From: Ursus arctos
Lineage: Eukaryota > Chordata > Mammalia > Carnivora > Ursidae
Direction: 5' to 3'
Length of the DNA stretch: 64,000 bases
Assembly (NCBI RefSeq): GCF_023065955.2
Contig: NC_079873.1
Span: 9,376,566 to 9,440,565 of the forward strand
In this document: piece by piece, positions 24,885-36,350 of the stretch
Numbering within the stretch: the first letter of the stretch is position 1
Layout: each line of letters begins with the position of its first letter
The notes under the pieces: model-generated
What the model was told of the DNA's origin: nothing
The model's database searches: none
Seen by the model: the letters and a program-made list of their open reading frames with translations, nothing else
Made by a program: the position numbers and the translations under genes

Positions 24885-25260
24885 CCTTGGTGGCACCTTG
24901 ACATTACCCAGCGAGCTTTAAAAATCCCCGTGCCTGGGCCCCACGTACGCGGATCTTGATTGAATTGGTCTAGGGTGTAGTCAGGACTTTTGGATTTCAA
25001 AGCCCACGGGTGATTCCGATATGCAGGCCAAGTTGAGAACTGCTGCTGTAGGGTAACTGCTCTCGGACAACCTGTTCTCGGGCTTGAGCACGCATCAGAG
25101 TCACCTGAGGGGTTAGGCAAAACTCACAGCTGGTGGGTCCCACGGCAGTTTCTGATTCCGTAGGTCTGGAGCTGAGCCCGAGAATTTGCATCTCCAACAA
25201 GCCGGGCCCACGGGACGCGGGTGCTCCTGGGCCGGAACCACACTGAAAACCCGTGCTCTC
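24885..25260 (+). repeat. Two adjacent MER5A-like hAT copies
   Basis: First copy: cgagctttaaaaatccccgt to gccaagttgagaactgctg. Second copy: catcagagtcacctgagggg to ggaaccacactgaaaaccc. Confidence 0.6.
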
Positions 25261-26499
25261 CTGAGTAGCCGCCAAACTTCACTGGCTTCCGTGGCCCTGC
25301 CCTGGAGCTCCTGGGTCAATACATTTGAGTCCTGGTGGCTACATTTTAAATAACAGCCAGATGATCGCCAAACAAGCGATCTAAAGACCAGTCTTTGCAG
25401 AACCGCCCCCTGGACACAGTTTATATCTACCCCTTTAGGTGCTGAGATGACGCCGGGAGACAGAGTAATTGAGAATGTCACCTTTTCTTTCCCTTTGCCC
25501 CTCTTCCTTTGTTCCCATCCAAGCTGACCTTCGGCTCCGTGCCCGTTGCCTTGGGGGACATGTGAGGGGTAAGTTATTTGGATTTTGTCTTCTAAAGGCC
25601 TACTGGTGTTAGGGGATCATAGGGGCGTTGGGGGATGTAAAGCGACACGAGGGCATCCGGGTCTCCAGTAAGCGCAAGGGAGAAGGCTGCTTCTCCACCT
25701 GTTTTGAAGAGGGAAGGAAATAGGCGGGCCAGGGAGGCCCGTTGTCGGTTCTAAGAGGCAATGTGTCAACTTTGTGTGCAAAATGATTATGAAATGGATG
25801 GCCCGTGCACATGCGCGCACAAACCACTCTGGACCGACTACGTCAGACTCGGGAACTGCGCACAGGCTGTGGGAGGCAAGGCTCCCCGGGGCTCTGAAAG
25901 GCTGAGTTAGGCTTCGGGAGAGTCGGGTAGGATGAAGCTCAGAGATGGAAAAGAAACCGAGTCCTAGAAAAGCCATGTTCCTTTCTGCACATCGCAGCGG
26001 ATGGACTTGCATTCACACCCCCTACACTAACCATACGTTCAACTACTTTCCACCGGGCTACGTTTCCTTTCTCATCTGGTGGTGTTTTCTCAAAACCAAA
26101 CTCAGTAAGTGGATTTAGAATATACATTGGGAAGCCTGACCTTGATTTCGTATCACTCAAAATTTATAAAATTAAGGCTTCTCTAGCTCATCGCTTCGTT
26201 AAAATTCTCTATCTACTCCCAAACGGGGGGAGCAAACGTTTATCGTTTTGCAGTGTTCGCTTTTCTTAAATCTTAAACCCTTTTGAGACCCACAGGCCAA
26301 ATCGTGAATAACAGTTCTTTTTATTTAAAAACTTGGGTTGCCGTCACTGAAACTGCCCCCAAAGTAGGAATAAAGCTTTTAGACACGTGCAGATTTGTCG
26401 TAACCTTTTACAGCGATTTACATTTTCATACTCCTGTATACGTTATCACACACAAATGACCCGGCCGCATAGTCAGGAAGTCCGAAATATTGGGCTGCG

Positions 26500-26515
26500 A
26501 GCGCCATCTCGTGGC
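26500..26515 (-). promoter_or_regulatory. CTCF-like motif 2
   Basis: AGCGCCATCTCGTGGC is close to the reverse complement of the CTCF core (GCCACNAGATGGCGCT on the - strand). Same orientation as the motif at 22586, about 3.9 kb away. Confidence 0.55.
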
Positions 26516-27304
26516 AAGATGGTTATTAACACCTTTGCCGTTGCCTGGATGTTCCAGAAATAATTTCTGACCTTGCAGGCCTTTCTGCAGTCCCTTGGGC
26601 TGCAGATGCAGAAAGGAAGAAGCAAAAATGGTTTTCTCCAACTCCAAGAATACCACTGAGAGAGAGTTGGAGAATGGAAAAAGTGAATTCGAAGGGAAGA
26701 GAAAAGAAAACATGTTGGGGAAGGGGGAGGGGAAGAGATACTTCAGATGGTGAGGAATCAGATGAAGACTTTATGGAATCTTCCTCTCCAGCTGAGCCCT
26801 GGGCCTCCATCCTAACAGATTGTTCTCCTGTTTTCAGAGTGCCCTCCTATTTGAATTAATTGACTGTTCCCCAGATCTTCCCGCATGTTTTCAGGCTCTG
26901 GTATCAACCCTCTCCCCCGAGCGGACGCTCTCGCCCCCAAGTATCCAATCTGACCTCCTACATCCCAAAGACACCGGAGGCTCCCGATGTGCACTTGTTC
27001 TAATGTCCTCCCCTCCACAGCAGAATGTTTGGTGTCACGGTCTTCCGCACCACTGCACAAAAACGAGATTCTTCCCCCAAAGAGCCCGTCCACCAAGATG
27101 CCTATCCTATTCCTCAAGGAGAGGTGGGCCTCCCTTAGGGGTTCCTTCCCCTTGGAAAGTGAAAACCCCACCCAGCCTGCTCCTGGCTTGCTGCCTTTTG
27201 CCGGCTTGGAAAACTTGCTCCATCAGGTATGGCTCGTGTGCTGTACAAACACGCTCTCCTATTCTGCAGGCGCTTCGTCTCCCCAGAATGCGGTTCTGTT
27301 ACTT

Positions 27305-27740
27305 TCCTTCCAAAGATGTTTGTTGTGGCATTGTTTGTAATTAAAAGCAAAAAAAAAAATAGGGCAAACCTAAATGTCAATGGGAGATTCATTAAGTAAA
27401 ATGTTACATCCGTACCACGTGCACAGCAGAACCATTAAAAATACTAAGACCGATGTACAAATTCAAAACAAGGCTAGGTGGAAAAATGATACAGAGTAGT
27501 ACTTGTCGTCTGATCCCGGTTTTCCAAAGAATTGCTTGTAGTGCCAGGTCAGTATACACGGAGGGAACATCTTTGAGATCATGCACCACATTGTTAATAC
27601 TGTTTTGTTTTTTTTTTTTTGGATGGGTGGACGCTGGAGGGCTTTCATTTTCTATGTTATACGTTCCTGAATTTGAATGTTTAGAACTATGTGGTAATAT
27701 TATAATCAGGAAAGATTTATGTATTTAAAAAAACTTCCCT
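27305..27740 (+). repeat. Old LINE-1 3' fragment
   Basis: ggcattgtttgtaattaaaa, caaacctaaatgtcaatggg and ccattaaaaatactaagacc match the end of L1 ORF2 and its 3' flank. No open frame survives. Confidence 0.6.
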
Positions 27741-28621
27741 TAATTTTACTGATCTAATCCTGTGTCTCCCTTCCATTTTTCCCAACATTTATCAACCGAT
27801 AGGGGCACAGGGCTGCGTTGGTTGAGTAAAACAGCGCTCGGACTCAAAAGGCTTACAGTCTGGTAGAGAATGGAAAACGGACCCGGGAAATAGAGTGTCG
27901 GGCAGCATGTGACGAAGTGCCGCGGAGTTCTTGGTTCGTGTGGGCTAATTTGCAAGCCCACATTTGCTGAACCTTTGCAAGCCTGCTTCCTCCTCTGAAA
28001 GCGGATACCCCAATCACCACCAAAGCTGAACGTGGGCTGTAATTGGGGAGAGCCTTGGAGGGGTGCCTGCGATGCCAGGAAGGGCATGGAGGACGCCTAC
28101 CTGCTGTGCGGGCCCGCAGCGTGGGGGCCCCGGGAGCTCCCCGGCTCCCCGAATGCAAGCTCCCGTGGCTCTCCAAAGTGGGGCCCGGGGGGCAGGTGGA
28201 GACTGTCCGGGAAGCGTGAAGAAGGCTGCAGAGTCAGGACCGGGTTAGGGCGGTGGCGGGAACCCAAGAGCAGGACTGAGGTCCGAGACTACGGAGAAGG
28301 AGGGTTGGGAAGAGATGGGCTCTGGCTTGCAGAGAAGGTCGCATCGCCGCTCTTGGGGCCATGCTGATGATGGCGGTTTGAGCCGAGGTGATGGTAGACC
28401 GTTGCACTCATTCGGGAAGCTTCCACGGTGTGCTGGGCTCGCTGCTGCTGCGTGGGGGAGGGGGGACGGGGTCTGATCGCCTGCCCGGCTACTGTGAAAC
28501 CCCTTTTAACCTGGCTTTTGCTTCTTCTACTCTCAAAACTACTTTGTCGAATGTCATCTTCTGTTTGCCAAATTAGGTGAGTTTTTATAGGCCCCTGGGA
28601 TCCTTTCCGTTGTTGGAATAA

Positions 28622-28805
28622 CCGGTAGTGGTCAAGGGCACCATTCTGGAGCCAGAGTAACCTGACTTTGTCAACCTCTTTGTGCTTTAGTTCCTTCCTA
28701 TAAAAAGTGAGCACAACCACAGTCCCTCCATCAGGGGGTTCCCGGGAGGGGTGAGTACATTCGTAAGGGCCCATGCTGGCACCCAGTAAGCTCTACTGAG
28801 GGTCA
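28622..28805 (+). repeat. MIR
   Basis: ttctggagccagagtaacct to acccagtaagctctactgag follows the MIR order. Confidence 0.6.
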
Positions 28806-28869
28806 GCTACAGCTGGGGAGCCCTTCCTCTCTTCCCCGACTCTCCTCCCTTCCCTCTCCATCCCTCCCT

Positions 28870-29220
28870 CCCTTTATTCCAGAAACATCCACCGAGCTTG
28901 CCACTATGCCCGGCCCCTGGGCTGGGCGCAGGACGATACAATGATGGGGTCCCTAACCTCAGGGACACACACTGATCACTGAACACATGCTAAGAGTTTG
29001 AAAAAAGGGAAACAGGATGGCTTGGCCCTTTGGGAGGGCAGAGCACGAGGTCCCGCCCAGGCAGGGGGCGGGGGGAGTGGGGCGTTTAGAGGAGGCCACG
29101 TGGCGTTGATGAAGTCCCAACTGAGTCTTGGAGGAGTCCCAGAAGGGAGCCAAGTTCGGGTGGAGTGGCGACATGGGGGCAGTGTATGTGGCACTTGGGA
29201 GGGGAGACAGAGGACTGAGT
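28870..29220 (-). repeat. LINE-2 fragment, antisense
   Basis: cctgggctgggcgcaggacg and ggggtccctaacctcaggga resemble the antisense L2 3' region. Confidence 0.45.
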
Positions 29221-29639
29221 CGGAAGGGGGCTTGCCCTTGGGGAGCTGGAAGGGTCTTGTCTGTCCACCCAGCCCTCTGTTTTGGACCTGTGGGTCTGTC
29301 CTCGACTTCCCCTCCACCCCCCTTCTAATGGCTCTGCCGCACACATTGTACCGATGTACCGTTTTACTTAACGAAGTTCCTCTTGACTGACATCTGGGTT
29401 TGTCCTAATTCTTTTTCTAAATTACGAACAAAGTCACAACGGGCATCTTTGGAGGGGAAACGACACATCACGAATGTCCACACCTTCTGCTTGTGCTTTT
29501 CTTTGGAAAAAGCATTGTTTGTCATATCGTTTTAAGTGAGAACATTCACCTTTTATTTTATCTTTACACCCATGTGCATATACAGAGAATCTTAACCTAG
29601 CTCAGTTTGTGTCGTCATTTTTCTTTTTAGTATTTAAAT

Positions 29640-30190
29640 AAATCTTTTACTTGAGGCTGGTTGTAGAGATACAAAACAGTTGCAGAGAGAGGACAGAGAG
29701 TTCTTGGGGATTGCGCCCCGTTCCCCCTGTTGTTAGTATCTTCTATTACTATGCTACTTTTGTTGATGCATTATTAGTTGAACCCCATACTTTATTCCGG
29801 TTTCATTAGTTTTCCCCTAATGTTCGGAAGACCTTATTACATGTAGTTGGCTCGTCTCCTTAGGCTCCTATGACCTATGACAGTCACTCAGATTTTCCTT
29901 GGTTTTGATGACCTTGACAGTTTTGAAGATTACTGGTCAGAGATTTTGGAGAGTACCCCTTGATTTTGGTTTTTCTGATGTTCTTCTCATGATTAGACCG
30001 GGGTTATGGGTTTTGAGGAGGAAGAGCCACCGAGGTGAAGTGCCATTCTTGACACATCCTATCAGGGGTACCTGTTAGCAATGAAATTATTTTTCTATTT
30101 GTCCGTCAGTATCTATTAAGCTAAATACGGGTTCCCACTGACGTCTCCAATCAGTCTAGTGCCGAGTGGTTTATTCTGTCCTCCCCCCCA
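29640..30190 (-). repeat. Probable old LINE-1 fragment, antisense
   Basis: catgattagaccggggttat, gtgaagtgccattcttgaca and tatcaggggtacctgttagc resemble antisense L1M sequence. Assignment from memory. Confidence 0.4.
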
Positions 30191-32664
30191 CTTTAAGCTC
30201 TATTTTTGACTGAGCCTCTTTATATCTTAACTTTCTAAAGACACCCCACCCCTCGCCACCCCCCTCTTTACTCATGGATAAGCATGGCTAAGGCTTAAAG
30301 CTTTACAAGCTATAAACACATCTCCATGTGACTACAGGCTCAATGGAACAATCACACAGGATGGTCTCGCTTCATCACCCGACTCGTTCAACTGTGGCCC
30401 ATCCGTGCACACTGCCATTCCCCCCCCCCCCACCATCCCCACCACCTGACCTTGAAAGTCTCTCACTGTGTCAGCCAGCTTTCACGCTCGCCTGGGAAGC
30501 CTTTCCCTCCACGATGCCATGGGGTTTCGAGCGAACCAGGGCAGCCATGTCAGGCCTCCTCTGCCTCCGTGCTCCCCTTGGCTCTCAGGTCTAGCGTAGC
30601 GAGGAAAATTCCAGACACTGCCTCTTCCCCCTGATTGCAGCTGGGGTGCTCCTGATTCCCAAAACTTCTCTGCGGCTTCTGAGTTTCCTCCTGAACTTAG
30701 CACAGGCCAGGCCCTTGTCTGAGACCCAGCTGGCATCTCTCTCTCTCTCTGTCATGCGCCTCTTGGATCATCTCCTCCTTTTCAAGCTGGATTCATTAAA
30801 CCTTGTCCAGGGAAAGGAAATACTGTTTTATGTGTGGGTTCATATATTTCAAACATCTAGAACTGGACTGCCACTTCTGCAACTGCTCCCTTTTCTTGGG
30901 CCCTGTGGCACCGACCCTCCCTGAAGCAGTGACCACCTCTCAGCCCCCTTCCCACCGGAGGGAGGTGGGGGAGGGAGGCTTGTGCATCTCCAGTGGGAGG
31001 GACTCTCGCTGGTAAATGTCTTACAAGGCCTTTCTGTTTCACTGATCCCTTTTGGCCTGGGAACATCTGTCAACACCTGAATTGGCTTTGGCGGACCGGG
31101 AGCAGCCGGAAGGAACGTCAGCAGGCACGCAGTGCGTCTGCGGAGAGAGGTTTGAGGATGATGATGAGATGTCAGCAGAAGAGGTGGGGAGTGGGAGCAC
31201 AGAGTTGGTGGGGGCCGGAAGACTCACCCCCATCCTCTTCTCAAAACATGGATGGGAGGCTTGATCCTGTCTGGCTTTTCACTTAGGGCATTCACGAAGG
31301 GGGAAGTTGAAAGCACACAGAGCAGAAGTGGGGTGGTGGGTTCCCATACTCCTCTCTACCGCTGCTGCCCTCTTGACCTTTGCCTTCAGTTCTCACATCC
31401 CTGAGGTAAGGTGGCCCTTCCAGCTCTCAAGTGCAATGGCTTTTTGTGGTGTCTTGGCCCATTATTTGAGACACTTGCTTCAGGAACCACAGGAATGGGT
31501 TGCAACGGATAGAAAGGCCCAGGTTTTCAGATAATTGGTCTGCAACCTGGGACTGCCTCAGGAAGGGAATTTGCAGTGGACTGCAAGACCTTCCCTTGGC
31601 CCTGCTTGTGCAGTCAGACGTGCTGTTGAAAGGAGACAGTCCTATTCGTGATGCTGAAATAGGCTTCAATTTGGTTTAGCTGAGCCACCGTGTACAGTTG
31701 CACAGGTTGTCCACTGCTCAAGAGTAGTAGGCCATATGGCCAAGTGAGGCTGTAATCCAGCTCTCCCTCTTCATACCTAGCTCTGTGCCCTGATCTGGGG
31801 CTACATAAGCCATAGGAAGAGTACCTTTAGCTAACTTTTTCATCCAGAAGGCTGCCATTTTCTACTGGGTATTGAGGTATTATAAAGACTAGCACTTCAA
31901 GCTTTTGTTTGAAATGAGAAATAAAAGTACAATGGAGAAGAACTGGTTGGGAATGGGCATAATGGGGCAGGTGTAAGTCTGAGTGCTAAGAGTGCTCCGG
32001 AGGGTGGGTCAAGGGACTCGGGAGTGAGGGAGGAAGGGGGAGTAGGGAAAAAGCTATGGAATTGTGGGAACAGGTACCAGAGGACCATGAGATGGACAGT
32101 AGCTGCTACCTGTGGCCGAGTCCTGTGGCCCACGTCACCTGTGTCAGTGTTGACCCAGGAGGGGCTGCCCGGAGGTGCCCTGGGAAGCTGCAGTGGGGCT
32201 CCGGGACATGGGCCCACAGCAGCCGTGCCCTCAGGAGCTCTGCACCTCGATTTAAAGCCAGGATGGACTCCTATCAGATCCGGCCTTTGCGTAGAGGAAC
32301 CCTCTTGTGCATTTCTTCATCCGAATCCATTGCCTAAGAAATCGTTCTTTTCCGTGACTCCTTCCACCGTAGCCTTTTCTATATTTCATGTTGATTTTTT
32401 TGGACACACAGCTGATCCCCGGTACCTGGTGCTGTCCTGGTCTTGAGCCTTCTCCAGGGCTCCATGGGATCTCCCTATGTGGCACTTCGCTGTGGCCCGT
32501 CTGCGGAGAAGCCATCCACTGGCCTGCGCATGCTCGGGTGCCCACTGATGCCAGAGGGAGAGGGGTGCGGCCAGCACCCTGACCGTGGTTCCCCTGGCCC
32601 GCTGTGGGCAACAGCCCAGGGGGGAGAGGTCCAGGACGAGGGAGCAGTGACGATACTAGCTCTA

Positions 32665-32835
32665 CCTGGGGGGTTTACTCTGCGCCGGGTACTGTACTAA
32701 AGGTTCCACAGGCACAGCTTAATCCTCAAAGCCGCCATAGGAAGAAGATGCTGGTGTTTTTATCCCCATTTGAGAGATGGGAAAACTGAGGTCAGAGAGG
32801 CTCATCTGGGATGTGCCTGTGGCCTGACTGGAGCA
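32665..32835 (-). repeat. MIR, antisense
   Basis: gggtactgtactaaaggttc, then atccccatttgagagatggg and aactgaggtcagagaggctc. Confidence 0.65.
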
Positions 32836-33294
32836 CTTAATGACAGATCATCTCCATTTTGAAATACAGACCTGCGTCAACATGGGGGGCAAGGGGAAGA
32901 ACAAGGAAGGGGGCGGCCAAGACTTTGGACCCTGGCAGGGCAGGGTAGGGCAGGGAGAGCGGGTCTGGCCACTGAGGGCCAGGTTTGGGGCTCAGGCAGA
33001 GGACCGGCTCCTCTGGCCACTTTCCACATGGGGCTAAGCTTCCGGTTTGCAATGACTGTCCTGCCCCAGTGTCCATTTCATTGTCCTCTTTCATGGTTAC
33101 TGGTTGGGTGGAAACACCTGTGAAGTTGCATTTCATTTGAGTAAGTGGCCCATGTTCCCGAGCTTGCCTGGCTGACACTTTGTGGCTAGGGAGCCAGGGC
33201 GTGTGTGTCTGGTTTTTCTAGAAAGGCTGGCCAGCACTCCAGCCTGAAGTTCAGCCCACTTGTGCAGCCCACTACGGACAGTCATTTTTACTTC

Positions 33295-33492
33295 TTTTTT
33301 TCTTTTTAAGATTTTATGGATTTGAGAGAGAGAGTGACTGATAGAGCGCAAGTGGGGGAGGGGGGACAGAGAGGGAGAAGCAGACTCCTCGCTGAGCAGG
33401 GAGCCTGAAATGAAGTGAAGTGATCCCACGTTCTTGGCATCACGACCTGAGCCGAAGGCAGATGCTTAACTGACTGAGCCACCCAGGCACCA
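33295..33492 (-). mobile_element. CanSINE
   Basis: Antisense copy ending in ctgagccacccaggcaccac, with similar ttacttctttt / ttacttacttt flanks. Confidence 0.85.
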
Positions 33493-33522
33493 CTTTACTT
33501 ACTTTTTAAAACTTTATTTTGG

Positions 33523-33722
33523 GGGGCGCCTGGGTGGCTCAGTCATTAAGCTTCTACCTTCGGATCATGTCATGATCCCGGTGTCCTGGGATCGAGCCCT
33601 GCATTGGGCTCCCTGCCCAGCGCGAAGCCTGCTTCTCCCTCTCCTTCTGCCCCTATCGGTGTTCCCTCTCTTGCTGTGTCTGTTAAATGGATAAATAAAA
33701 TCTTTAAAAAAAATTTTTTTTT
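33523..33722 (+). mobile_element. CanSINE
   Basis: Sense copy (gggcgcctgggtggctcag). Near-perfect duplication aaactttattttgg on the left and aaacctttattttgg on the right. With the preceding copy it forms an inverted SINE pair about 30 bp apart. Confidence 0.88.
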
Positions 33723-33886
33723 AAAAACCTTTATTTTGGAGCAAATGGTTCAAGGGAAACCAAGAGACTGGTGGCAGGTAGATGAGATCTGAGCTCACTA
33801 TCATAGAGGCTTCTGGGGGGTCCATGAAGCCACAGGCTGTGTTCCCTGGTGTCATGGGAACCCTGGGGGGGGATAATAATGATACG

Positions 33887-33912
33887 ATGTGTGTGTGTGT
33901 GTGTGTGTGTAC
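33887..33912 (+). repeat. (TG)n microsatellite, short
   Basis: About 12 tg units followed by acacgcacac. Confidence 0.9.
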
Positions 33913-34006
33913 ACGCACACATGAAAATGTCACCCCCACCCCACCCTGTCCCCAGTGTCAGGCAAGATGAAGCACATCCTGTCCCATTCCAAATGACTCT
34001 CTTGGC

Positions 34007-34368
34007 CAGGGGTCAGCCAATGTTTTCTGGGAAGTAGATATTTTAGACTTTGTGGGCCAAGAGGCACATCGAAGACATGATGTAGGTACTTACATAATAA
34101 GAGAAAAACACATTGCACAATTATTTAATTGATACAATTCAAAATATAATAATCGAGTGCACTTTTTGTAATACAGGTCTAATGCTGACGAGAATGGGAT
34201 TCTCTCGGTGGATGATCACATCCTGTGTAATTGGAGTTCAAGGTTAGTGTTCTTTATCATCAGATTGATTGCAAACGTTTCTTTGTAAAAATTAGTCTTC
34301 ACCCCCATCGCCCGCACCCCCTACCCGGGGCTGGGTTTAGCCGACATGCTGCAGTGTGCTGACCCCGG
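34007..34368 (+). repeat. hAT-like element with inverted ends
   Basis: Starts CAGGGGTCAGC and ends GCTGACCCCGG, 10 of 11 bases inverted. Internal attttagactttgtgggcca fits MER3-like hAT elements. The 8-bp flanks match poorly. Confidence 0.55.
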
Positions 34369-34449
34369 TGCTTAGTCAGACCTTCAGAGGCGCTCTGAGA
34401 GCCCCAAAGCCAGTTCACTCATCAGACCAGATCACGAAAGTACCATCTC

Positions 34450-34640
34450 CTGCCTCATGAATGCTCGTGCTCATCCAGTCACTCGCTCACTCCTTCGCTG
34501 GACGTTTACTGAGCTTCGACCACGGGCCAGGTGCTTACGGACGTGTGGCGACACCGGGAGTGAGACGCCCTCTCTGTGCCACGCCCGGTGGGGACCCCAC
34601 GCCCACCTTGCTCTGTGCTGTCTTGGAAGCGCATGGAACA
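34450..34640 (-). repeat. LINE-2 3' fragment, antisense
   Basis: tggacgtttactgagcttcg and cgggccaggtgcttacggac fit the antisense L2 terminus. Confidence 0.5.
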
Positions 34641-35119
34641 CAGAGGAAGCAATGCAAATGTTATTTCACTGCATTATATAACAAAAGATGAGTTTGGGCA
34701 GTCCTACACCGAATTCAAATGTGTGCTAAAATTTATAAAAACGCACCAGAGTTTTCCTAGTCGAAGACAAAATGTCCCTGTGTCTCTCTCTCCTTTTCCC
34801 CTGATCCTGCTCTCCAGAACAAACCGACGTTCACATTTTGGTGAGGATCCTTGCAGTCATCTCCCCAACCCTCCCCCCCAACACACATACACCCAAATAC
34901 ACACGCACACGCACACATACACACAACCCCACATGTGTTATATTTGTATCATTCATTTAAATCATTTTATAAATAACTTTCTCCCCCTGAATTTCAGTTT
35001 TGAAATTTTAAAGCACAGTCAAGAAATGATTTGGCAACAGTTAAGAAATCATAAGTTCCCTTCTTCCCACATAAACTTCTGCAATCCGTGTGCTAGGTTC
35101 TGCTGATGATAAAGCTGCC

Positions 35120-35152
35120 GAGTTCAGGAAGTTGGCCAGTTTCTTTCCTCCG
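35120..35152 (+). promoter_or_regulatory. ETS- and IRF-like sites just upstream of TLR8 exon 1
   Basis: CAGGAAGT at 35125-35132 is an ETS/PU.1-type core. AGTTTCTTTCCTC at 35138-35150 reads GAGGAAAGAAACT on the other strand, resembling a joined ETS-IRF half-site pair, though the spacing is not the classic ISRE. Both sit within about 110 bp of the exon-1 donor, where a myeloid promoter would be expected. No TATA box is evident. Confidence 0.35.
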
Positions 35153-35230
35153 AGGGTGCCCACTGACACAGGCTGCCCTCCCCGGCGCTGCAGGTGACCG
35201 AACGAGAGATTAGGACGGCGACAGAGCCCG
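35150..35230 (+). other. TLR8: TLR8 exon 1 (probable, non-coding here)
   Basis: The segment 'gcgctgcaggtgaccgaa' onward to 'cgacagagcccg', followed by the donor gtaagccacttc at 35231, aligns by eye with the human TLR8 first exon as I remember it (gcgctgctgcaagttacgga ... aacagaaacATG then gtaag). The distance to the coding exon (12.8 kb) is close to the human spacing. Where human has ATG directly before the donor, this sequence has CCG (35228-35230), so the exon would be purely untranslated. The 5' end is not determined. Confidence depends on remembered human sequence. Confidence 0.65.
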
Positions 35231-36019
35231 GTAAGCCACTTCTATTCTCTTAACAAAGCTTTCCTACGAAATACGGGATTTGTCAGTGACTGTGAAATAC
35301 GGTTTGGTGGCGAATGGTGTCACCACGGAAAGGGATGAATGGGGCCAGTAAGGATCAAAAGGTTAAGTACTGAAGCAACTCTCGGCGATAGGCAGTAAAT
35401 GTTGAAAATCAAATGCAGTGGTCTTACGAATTCGAACAGGAGAACAAGCAAATTCCAAGTTAGGAGCTGACCATTGCTCTCTGGTCCTGCCAGAAACCAT
35501 AGTCTCTTCTAGAACCAAAGGACTAGAAGTGAAGTGGGTGGCGGAAGTGTTTGTCCTTCGCTACCTCTCCAAAAACAGGACAAATTCTCATCTCACGTGC
35601 TCCAGTCACTCGCTAGGGCCTAGGGAAAGCCTGAAATGAATATACTCCTAGGAGTGTTCAGTATTAGCTGCTGCTTTTCTTAGTAGGGATTTTTAAGTGA
35701 ACGTGTCACCATTTCACACTACAATCGTAGAAATGGTGGCACGTAGGACAGCAGGTGATCAGTTTTTGTTACTGTCAAGAACTGTCAGATTGAAAAACAA
35801 ACTTGACAATTTTAAGAAGTGCTGTGTTTTCTAAAACAGTCGGTGAGATTTGAGAGCAGTTGAAAAGTCTGATTTCAAGAGAATCTCATCTAAAATTTAC
35901 CCTATATTGTTTTCATGCTCATTCAGTGCTCAGTAAAGTTCTTGAAGTTATTTATTTTTATAGCCATTTAGTGTATATTTAAGTTTTTGAAATGGATTTT
36001 CTTTTTTCTTTTTTTTTCA

Positions 36020-36350
36020 AGTTTTTACTTTATTTCCGGTTACGTAACCACGCAGTGCAATATTAGTTTCAGGTGTACATACGGTGATTCGACCCTTCCA
36101 CACAGCACCCGGGGCCCCTCGCAGATGCACTTCTTAAAAGACCATCCGTGTGCTCTCTGGTTAAGAGTCTGTTTCTTGGTTTGCCTCTCTCTCTCTCTCC
36201 TCACCCCCTTTGCTCATCTGTTTTGTTTCTTAAATTCCACAAATGAGTGAGATCATGTGGTGTTTGTCTTTCTCTGACTTATTTCGCTTACCATAGTACT
36301 CTCTAGCTCCGTCCACGTGGCTGCAAAAGGCAAGATTTCATTCTTTTCGC
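36020..36350 (-). repeat. LINE-1 3' fragment, antisense
   Basis: tgagtgagatcatgtggtgt, cttatttcgcttaccatagt and gctccgtccacgtggctgca are antisense L1 ORF2/3' UTR signatures. Confidence 0.8.

Larger units (their letters stand above)
19026..35149. other. TLR7-TLR8 intergenic region
   Basis: No protein-coding gene is supported. It holds an ISRE-like element (19247), two CTCF-like motifs (22586, 26500), MER5A-like elements, L2 and MIR copies, LINE-1 remnants and SINEs, listed separately. Segments 19440-21800, 22620-24040 (AT-rich, with a short tg/ta microsatellite near 23320-23390), 25260-26490, 27740-28620 and 30200-32660 show only unassigned sequence. Open frames up to about 175 codons occur in GC-rich parts but show no domain, signal peptide or conserved family pattern. 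Confidence 0.7.

Noticed and set aside
25401..25416. Additional CTCF-like site (accgccccctggacac)
   Set aside because: Only a partial match to the core; too weak to list.
26820..27344. 174-codon open frame
   Set aside because: Runs into an old LINE-1 fragment; composition is not protein-like.
34576..35106. 176-codon open frame before TLR8 exon 1
   Set aside because: Crosses an L2 remnant and an (ACAC)n stretch; no domain.
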